Below the pieces are notes generated by a model. The model was not told the origin of the DNA. It saw nothing but the letters and a program-made list of their open reading frames with translations, and did no database searches. Shown piece by piece: positions 58,720 to 64,000 of a DNA stretch of 64,000 bases. The stretch comes from Serratia nevei (GTDB lineage: Bacteria > Pseudomonadota > Gammaproteobacteria > Enterobacterales > Enterobacteriaceae). The stretch is from contig NZ_CP149940.1 in assembly GCF_037948395.1 (NCBI RefSeq), positions 4,588,001 through 4,652,000 on the forward strand, written 5' to 3'. Each line of letters opens with the position of its first letter. The first letter of the stretch is position 1. A program made the translations under genes and the position numbers.

Positions 58720-59145
58720 CTAACAAACCGGAACCGCCATCGCTCCATGCGCCAAACAGTAGCGCAGCCAATCAGCAAGAAACTGGTTAATTTGATGCTT
58801 TTCGTCGCGTTGATGCAACTTTTTATTAGGATAATCATAACGCGCTTTAAAGCGGTAGATCTGCTGACTGGAACACACTTCCGCAACCATGGCGTCATGG
58901 TACAGCCGCACCGTCATCGCGGGCAGGCTCCAGTAGCTGACCGCCGGAAAGATCTGCTCGATCTCCACCAGCGACGTGTAACGCGTGGACTCAACGATGG
59001 TCAAACGATAGCCGGCGCCGTTCACCTGATAAGTCACCGTTTCGCCCGCTTCGTCGTTGCGCGGCAACAAGCGGCGCAATTGCGCGAAGTTGGTTTCGCA
59101 CAATCTCATCATTTCGGGGAAATCAGGGGTATAGCGCTGTTTCAT
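58720..59145 (-). CDS. yqiB: YqiB family protein (DUF1249)
   Basis: The 141-residue protein is nearly identical in pattern to E. coli Yqi[41 protein letters not shown] and a C-terminal [14 protein letters not shown]. Function unknown. Its ATG at 59145 overlaps the nudF stop as TAATG, so the two are coupled. Confidence 0.93.
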   Translation of the reverse strand: MKQRYTPDFPEMMRLCETNFAQLRRLLPRNDEAGETVTYQVNGAGYRLTIVESTRYTSLVEIEQIFPAVSYWSLPAMTVRLYHDAMVAEVCSSQQIYRFKARYDYPNKKLHQRDEKHQINQFLADWLRYCLAHGAMAVPVC

Positions 59146-59777
59146 TAGTTGGCCCACTCTTTTCTCAACGATTCATGGTGCAACGCCAGCCATTGCAATG
59201 CAATCACTGATGCGGCGTTATCGATCGCGCCCTCCTCCACCCAGCGGTAAGCCTGCTCGCGGCTGACCACGTGGACGCGGATATCCTCATGTTCTTCCGC
59301 CAGGCCATGGATGCCTTCGGCGGTGCCGGCGTCTACCTCGCCGACCATGATCGACAGACGTTCGCTGGTGCCCCCCGGGCTGGCCAGATAGCTCAGCACC
59401 GGCTTGCAGCGCCCGACCACCACGCCGGCCTCTTCCTGCGCTTCGCGGCGGCACACGTCTTCGACGCTTTCGCCGGTTTCGATCATACCCGCCACCATTT
59501 CCAGCAGCCAGGGCGAATTACTGGTATCGACCGCGGCGATGCGCAGTTGTTCAATCAGTACCACTTCGTCGCGCACCGGATCGTAGGGCAGCAGCACCGC
59601 CGCATGGCCGCGCTCGAAAATTTCACGCGTGATTTCAGGACTCATTTCACCATTGAACAAGCGATGGCGAAACCGGTATAAATTGAGTGAAAAAAAACCA
59701 CGGTACAGCGTCTCGCGTGCAATAATTTCTACATCTTTTTTATCGAAAGTGACGGGTGACGGCTGCGAACGGTTCAT
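59145..59777 (-). CDS. nudF: ADP-ribose pyrophosphatase
   Basis: The 210-residue enzyme carries a full Nudix box ([22 protein letters not shown] is the core, G-x5-E-x7-REVQEEAG type). It hydrolyses ADP-ribose to AMP and ribose 5-phosphate. It is the first gene of the unit running to parE and diverges from tolC. Confidence 0.95.
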   Translation of the reverse strand: MNRSQPSPVTFDKKDVEIIARETLYRGFFSLNLYRFRHRLFNGEMSPEITREIFERGHAAVLLPYDPVRDEVVLIEQLRIAAVDTSNSPWLLEMVAGMIETGESVEDVCRREAQEEAGVVVGRCKPVLSYLASPGGTSERLSIMVGEVDAGTAEGIHGLAEEHEDIRVHVVSREQAYRWVEEGAIDNAASVIALQWLALHHESLRKEWAN

Positions 59778-60014
59778 GTGCGAATTTCTCCTGCGTAGTA
59801 TGCCGATAAAATAAACGGTTTTGATGACAGAAACAGCGGGACTCTCCGCCGCGGCTTTATGTTAGGCTGTTTTTCGCCGCCGGATGCGGCACGTTTGTGC
59901 GCTCGCATGTAATAGTGGGAAACAATCCGGATTGTCAGCCATAATATCAGCTGCAGCCGACCCGGGCAGTTTGCCAAGGTAAATGGGCGGTCTGAAAGGT
60001 AAAAGTTACGCGAG

Positions 60015-60033
60015 ATGGCACATTCAGCCACCT
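60015..60033 (+). promoter_or_regulatory. Marbox upstream of tolC
   Basis: ATGGCACATTCAGCCACCT fits the MarA/SoxS/Rob consensus AYNGCACNNWNNRYYAAAY at 12 of 14 defined positions. A likely -10 element TAGAAT follows at 60055-60060, so the site overlaps the -35 region as in class II activation. The rest of the 347-base gap 59778-60124 holds the nudF promoter; nothing else stands out. Confidence 0.65.
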
Positions 60034-60124
60034 GATGCGTACCGCAGACTCTGCTAGAATCGGCAACTATTTCGTCTATCGTCAGCGCTAACATAGCAAT
60101 ATTGCTGCACAACAAGGAATGCAA

Positions 60125-61636
60125 ATGAAGAAACTGCTCCCCCTTCTTATCGGACTGAGCCTGGGCGGCTTCAGTGCAATGAGCCAGGCAGAGAACCTGC
60201 TGCAGGTCTACAAACAGGCCAGGGAAAGTAACCCGGATCTGCGCAAAAGTGCTGCTGACCGCGACGCCGCATTCGAAAAGATCAATGAAGCGCGCAGCCC
60301 GCTGCTGCCGCAGCTCGGTTTAGCCGCAGGTTACGATTACACCAACGGTTATCGTGACAGCAACGGCGTTAACAGCAACGTGACCAGCGGTTCGTTGACG
60401 CTGACGCAAACTATTTTCGACATGTCGAAATGGCGCCAGCTGACACTGCAGGAAAAGACCGCCGGCATCTCCGACGTCACCTTCCAGACCGCAGAGCAAT
60501 CGCTGATTCTCAACACCGCCACCGCCTACTTCAACGTGCTGAAAGCCATTGACACGCTGTCCTATACCCAGGCGCAGAAAGATGCGGTATACCGCACGCT
60601 GGATCAAACCACCCAACGCTTCAACGTGGGCCTGGTGGCGATCACCGACGTGCAGAACGCCCGCTCGAACTATGACACCGTGCTGGCGGCGGAAGTCTCC
60701 GCCCGCAACGATCTGGATAATGCGCTCGAAACGCTGCGCCAGGTGACCGGTGCCTTCTACCCGGAACTGGCCTCGCTGAATACCGATCGCTTCAGTACCC
60801 AGCGCCCGGAAGCGGTGAACAACCTGCTGAAAGAAGCGGAAGCACGTAACCTGAGCCTGCTGTCCGCCCGTCTGAGCCAGGATCTGGCGCGCGAGCAAAT
60901 CCGCGCAGCCCAAACCGGCTATATGCCGACGATTGACGTCAGCGCGTCAACCGGCATCAGCAATACCAAATACAACGGCTCCAACACCGGAGGCGCGAAT
61001 GCCGCACGCTACAGCGATTCCGATGCGGGCCAAAATAAGGTCGGCATCAGCTTCAACCTGCCGCTGTACAGCGGCGGCGCGACCAATTCCCAGGTGAAAC
61101 AGGCGCAGTACGGCTTCGTCGGCGCCAGTGAGCAGTTGGAAAGCTCACACCGCAGCGTGGTGCAGACCGTGCGTTCGTCGTTCAACAACGTCAATGCCTC
61201 GATCAGCAGCATCAACGCCTACAAACAGGCGGTGATCTCCGCACAGAGCTCGCTGGATGCGATGGAAGCCGGTTATCAGGTCGGTACCCGCACCATCGTC
61301 GATGTGCTGGACGCCACCACCACCCTGTATAACGCCAAACGTCAGCTGTCCGACGCGCGTTATACCTATCTGATCAACCAGCTGAACATCAAGTCGGCGC
61401 TCGGCACGCTGAACCAGAACGATCTGCTGACGCTGAACGGCGCACTGGGCAAACCGGTGTCGACCGCGCCTGACGCCGTCGCGCCGCAGAACCGCGCTCA
61501 GGACGCCTATGCGGACGGTTATCAGGACAATGCGCCAATGCAGCAAACCGCAGCGCCGGCACCAAGCGCCACACGCGCTGCGGCACCGGCCGTCAGCCAA
61601 CCGGCACGCAACAGCGGCAACCCATTCCGCAACTGA
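60125..61636 (+). CDS. tolC: Outer membrane efflux channel TolC
   Basis: The 503-residue protein has a signal peptide (MKKLLPLLIGLSLGGFSAMS, cut after SQA) and the duplicated TolC helical and barrel repeats (NPDLRKSAADRDAAFEKINE; later SYTQAQKDAVYRTLDQTTQR and SALGTLNQNDLLTLNGALGK). The tail after residue 460 is variable and Ala/Pro/Gln-rich, ending NPFRN as in E. coli. The ATG at 60125 has AAGGA six bases upstream. It serves multidrug pumps, type I secretion and often siderophore export. Confidence 0.97.
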   Translation: MKKLLPLLIGLSLGGFSAMSQAENLLQVYKQARESNPDLRKSAADRDAAFEKINEARSPLLPQLGLAAGYDYTNGYRDSNGVNSNVTSGSLTLTQTIFDMSKWRQLTLQEKTAGISDVTFQTAEQSLILNTATAYFNVLKAIDTLSYTQAQKDAVYRTLDQTTQRFNVGLVAITDVQNARSNYDTVLAAEVSARNDLDNALETLRQVTGAFYPELASLNTDRFSTQRPEAVNNLLKEAEARNLSLLSARLSQDLAREQIRAAQTGYMPTIDVSASTGISNTKYNGSNTGGANAARYSDSDAGQNKVGISFNLPLYSGGATNSQVKQAQYGFVGASEQLESSHRSVVQTVRSSFNNVNASISSINAYKQAVISAQSSLDAMEAGYQVGTRTIVDVLDATTTLYNAKRQLSDARYTYLINQLNIKSALGTLNQNDLLTLNGALGKPVSTAPDAVAPQNRAQDAYADGYQDNAPMQQTAAPAPSATRAAAPAVSQPARNSGNPFRN

Positions 61637-61786
61637 TGCACGCGCGCTGATAAACACGGGGTCCGGCCTGCGCCGCACCCCGTTTTTTTTGCCCCGATTT
61701 CCCCACTTCTGCCCGCCGCCTCACAGCCGTCGCTGCCTCAGGTGGTATCATCGTCACTCTCGTTTTCGCAGTCTGGATGAGGTTCG

Positions 61787-63736
61787 ATGGACAACGATTC
61801 ACGCTGGCAGCGCTTGATTAACGACGGCGAACTGCCGCCGCCGCTGCGCCCGGCACAGGCGATTTACGCCTCCTGGCTACGCTGCCGCAGCCTGATGCAG
61901 CCCGACGTTTGGCAGGCACCGCACCGCGCTCAGGGCGCCACCTTCGAATCGATTTGCCGCCGCAAGAACGACCTGCTGACGCTCGGCCAGGCGGCGCTGG
62001 AAGACGCCTGCGAATACATGGAGCCACGGCGTTGCCTGTTGATGATCCTCGACGAGAGCGGCTGCATGCTGTGGCGTTGCGGCGACGCCAAAACCTGGGA
62101 GCTGTTGCAGCCATTGGGGTTCGCCCCCGGCGCTTACTGGGCCGAGGGGCAGATCGGCACCAACGCCCCGGCGCTGGCGGCGGCGGAAGGCCACCCGGTG
62201 CGAGTGAGCGGCGAGGAGCACGTGCGCCGGGCGCTGCACGGCTGGTCGTTCTGCGCGACGCCGGTCTACGACAACAGCGGCCGCCAACGCGGCTCGATCG
62301 CGCTGGGCTGCCTGCTGGCCGACTGCGCCGCCGGCGATCTGTCGCTGACGCTGGCCATCGCCCGCGAAATCGGCAATTCGCTGAACGCCGACGGCCTGCT
62401 GGCGGAATCCAACCGCCATCTGAATCAGCTTTACGGCCTGCTGGACGGCGTGGACGACGGCGTTATGGCCTGGGATCACCGTGGCTACCTGCAATACATT
62501 AACCAACGCGCCGCCGGCTTGTTGAAGCTGGACGAGCAGCAGAGCCAGGGCAAACCGCTGGCGCAGCTGCTGACGCTGCCCGCCCTGCTCAAGCGCGCCA
62601 TCACCGACCGGCAGCCGCTGCAACACGTCGAAGTCACCTTCGAAAGCCAGCGGCAGTTTATCGCCGCCTTGCTGACGCTCAAGCCGATTTTCGACGGCGA
62701 TCGCTGCAGTTTCATCGCCCTGCTGCACCCGCTCGAGCGGCTGCGCCAGTACGTCAGCAGCCAGCTGGGGCGAGTCAGCCACAGCTTCGAGCAGATGCCC
62801 TCCGCCTCGCTGGAGATGCGGCGGCTGATCCGTTACGGGCAGCAGGCGGCCAAGGGCCAGCATCCAATCCTGCTGCGCGGAGAGGAAGGGGTCGGCAAAG
62901 AGCGGCTCAGCCAGGCTATCCACAACGCCGGCGAACGCGCCGCCGGGCCGTATATCGCCCTCAACTGCCAGCTGCTGCCGCAGGCACAGGGGTTACGTGA
63001 GCTGCTGGGCAGCGACGCCAGCGAAGAAGAGGCGGGCCAGCTGAGCAAATTCGAATTGGCCAACGGCGGTACGCTGTACCTCGAACAGATCGAATACCTG
63101 CCGGCGGAGATGCAGTCGGCGTTGCTGCAGGTGCTGAAAACCGGCGTGGTGATCCGCCTCAATTCCAGCCGGGTGATCCCGGTCGATGTGCGGGTGATCG
63201 CCGGCAGCGCCGCCGATCTGCCGCTGCTGGTGCAGCAAAACCGCTTCCGCCGCCAGCTGTTTTACAGCCTGCAAGCCTTCGAGATCCAGATCCCGCCGCT
63301 GCGCCAGCGGCTGAGCGATATTCCGCTGCTGGTCAAACACCATCTGCGCGCGCTGGAGCAACACTTTCAGTGTCGCTTTCGGGTGGATGACGAAGTGATG
63401 GCCCAGCTGGCGCTCTACCTGTGGCCGGGCAACGATTTGGAACTGAAAGGGGTGGTGGAGCGCGCGGCGATGATCTGCCACGGCCACCACATCCAGTTAG
63501 CAGATTTGCCGGCGCACCTGCTCGGCCAGCCGTCGCTGCTGGAGAGCGATCCGCAGCCCGGCGCGCCGCTGTTGACGCTGACGGACATGGAGCGCCAGGC
63601 GATCCTCCGTGCGGCGACCGTCAGCCGGGGTCAGCTGACGGAGATGGCGCAGCTGCTGGGCATCGGCCGCACCACCCTGTGGCGGAAGATCAAACAGCAC
63701 GGGATCGATATCCGCCAGTTCAAGCTGCGTGCCTAG
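61787..63736 (+). CDS. dhaR: Dihydroxyacetone kinase operon activator DhaR
   Basis: The 649-residue regulator has an N-terminal GAF-like domain, a PAS domain near 205-310, an AAA+ domain with a Walker A-like GEEGVGKE and a Fis-type helix-turn-helix (QLTEMAQLLGIGRTTLWRKI). The GAFTGA loop that contacts sigma-54 is missing (LLGSDASEEEAGQLSKFE instead), as in E. coli DhaR, which works with sigma-70. DhaK and DhaL antagonise each other on it. Its stop shares CTAG with the convergent dhaM stop. Confidence 0.9.
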   Translation: MDNDSRWQRLINDGELPPPLRPAQAIYASWLRCRSLMQPDVWQAPHRAQGATFESICRRKNDLLTLGQAALEDACEYMEPRRCLLMILDESGCMLWRCGDAKTWELLQPLGFAPGAYWAEGQIGTNAPALAAAEGHPVRVSGEEHVRRALHGWSFCATPVYDNSGRQRGSIALGCLLADCAAGDLSLTLAIAREIGNSLNADGLLAESNRHLNQLYGLLDGVDDGVMAWDHRGYLQYINQRAAGLLKLDEQQSQGKPLAQLLTLPALLKRAITDRQPLQHVEVTFESQRQFIAALLTLKPIFDGDRCSFIALLHPLERLRQYVSSQLGRVSHSFEQMPSASLEMRRLIRYGQQAAKGQHPILLRGEEGVGKERLSQAIHNAGERAAGPYIALNCQLLPQAQGLRELLGSDASEEEAGQLSKFELANGGTLYLEQIEYLPAEMQSALLQVLKTGVVIRLNSSRVIPVDVRVIAGSAADLPLLVQQNRFRRQLFYSLQAFEIQIPPLRQRLSDIPLLVKHHLRALEQHFQCRFRVDDEVMAQLALYLWPGNDLELKGVVERAAMICHGHHIQLADLPAHLLGQPSLLESDPQPGAPLLTLTDMERQAILRAATVSRGQLTEMAQLLGIGRTTLWRKIKQHGIDIRQFKLRA

Positions 63737-64000
63737 TGGCTGAGCTGCAACACCCCACGCGCGGCGTCCAGCATCGCCTTCTGCCCGCTGCGGGTTTTGC
63801 TCAGGCAATCCTGCATGCCGACCACCATCGGAATGCCCATCGCCTTCGCCAGAATGGCGCTGTGCGACAGGGCATTGCCACCGCTGAGGCAGATGCCGAG
63901 CACCAGCCGCCTGTCGAGCATCACCACCTCTGAAGGCATCAGCTCGTCCATCACCAGTATCGATGGCTCTGCCAGCGCGATGGCCGGCAGCGGCAGCCCC
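63733..64000 (-). CDS. dhaM: PTS-dependent dihydroxyacetone kinase phosphotransferase subunit DhaM, partial
   Basis: Only the last 88 codons are inside the window. They read as an enzyme I-like phosphohistidine domain: EPSILVMDELMPSEVVMLDR and the active-site stretch GGNALSHSAILAKAMGIPMV, with the histidine after S. DhaM passes phosphate from HPr to DhaL in dihydroxyacetone use. The rest, with dhaK and dhaL presumably upstream, lies to the right. Confidence 0.85.
   Translation of the reverse strand, partial: GLPLPAIALAEPSILVMDELMPSEVVMLDRRLVLGICLSGGNALSHSAILAKAMGIPMVVGMQDCLSKTRSGQKAMLDAARGVLQLSH

Overview
The window reads as a chromosome segment of a Serratia species, most likely close to S. 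marcescens. Three things point there: a GC-rich enterobacterial backbone, gene order shared with Escherichia coli around exbDB-metC-yghB-yqhC-yqhD-dkgA-ygiQ-ftsP-plsC-parC-mdaB-ygiN-parE-yqiA-cpdA-yqiB-nudF-tolC, and the long form of ExbB known from S. marcescens. No tRNA, rRNA, CRISPR array or intact insertion sequence was seen. All family names come from reading the translations; no database search was run.

Region 1 (1-14250) is an iron-uptake block, visibly AT-richer than the rest up to about 10.4 kb. A minus-strand operon encodes an NRPS-independent siderophore (NIS) synthetase, a TonB-dependent receptor, a PLP decarboxylase, an SbnA-type 2,3-diaminopropionate synthase and, running off the left edge, an opine-dehydrogenase-family protein. 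A CitE-type aldolase diverges from it across two overlapping Fur boxes. This resembles a staphyloferrin B pathway (diaminopropionate, citrate and decarboxylation), but the oxidising step would be done by an opine dehydrogenase instead of SbnB. After a DUF2913 gene and a decayed 1.4-kb stretch holding at least one pseudogene come an IucD-like lysine N6-hydroxylase paired with a TupA-type ATP-grasp ligase, then an IroE-like periplasmic esterase.

Region 2 (14.6-22.3 kb) carries a GNAT/LuxR/NCS1-permease group, a three-gene unit (XRE regulator, queuosine-precursor transporter, QueF) and a Tat-exported phosphocholine-type phospholipase C. Region 3 (22.4-28.9 kb) is the sucrose regulon scrK, scrY-scrA-scrB, scrR, with matching ScrR operators and likely CRP sites. 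Region 4 (28.9-41.3 kb) is backbone: exbDB under a Fur box, metC with a MetJ box, yghB, an inserted LysR/oxidoreductase pair, yqhC, yqhD, dkgA, a lytic transglycosylase and ygiQ.

Region 5 (41.3-48.3 kb) looks like a nucleoside-use block: a GntR regulator, an NCS1 permease overlapping a PfkB kinase, then xapB-like, xapA-like and xapR-like genes. A minus-strand terminator with no annotated gene upstream of it lies at 42281-42330. Region 6 (48.3-64 kb) is backbone again (ftsP, plsC, parC, mdaB, ygiN, a LysR gene, parE, yqiA, cpdA, yqiB, nudF, tolC with a marbox), ending in dhaR and the 3' end of dhaM.
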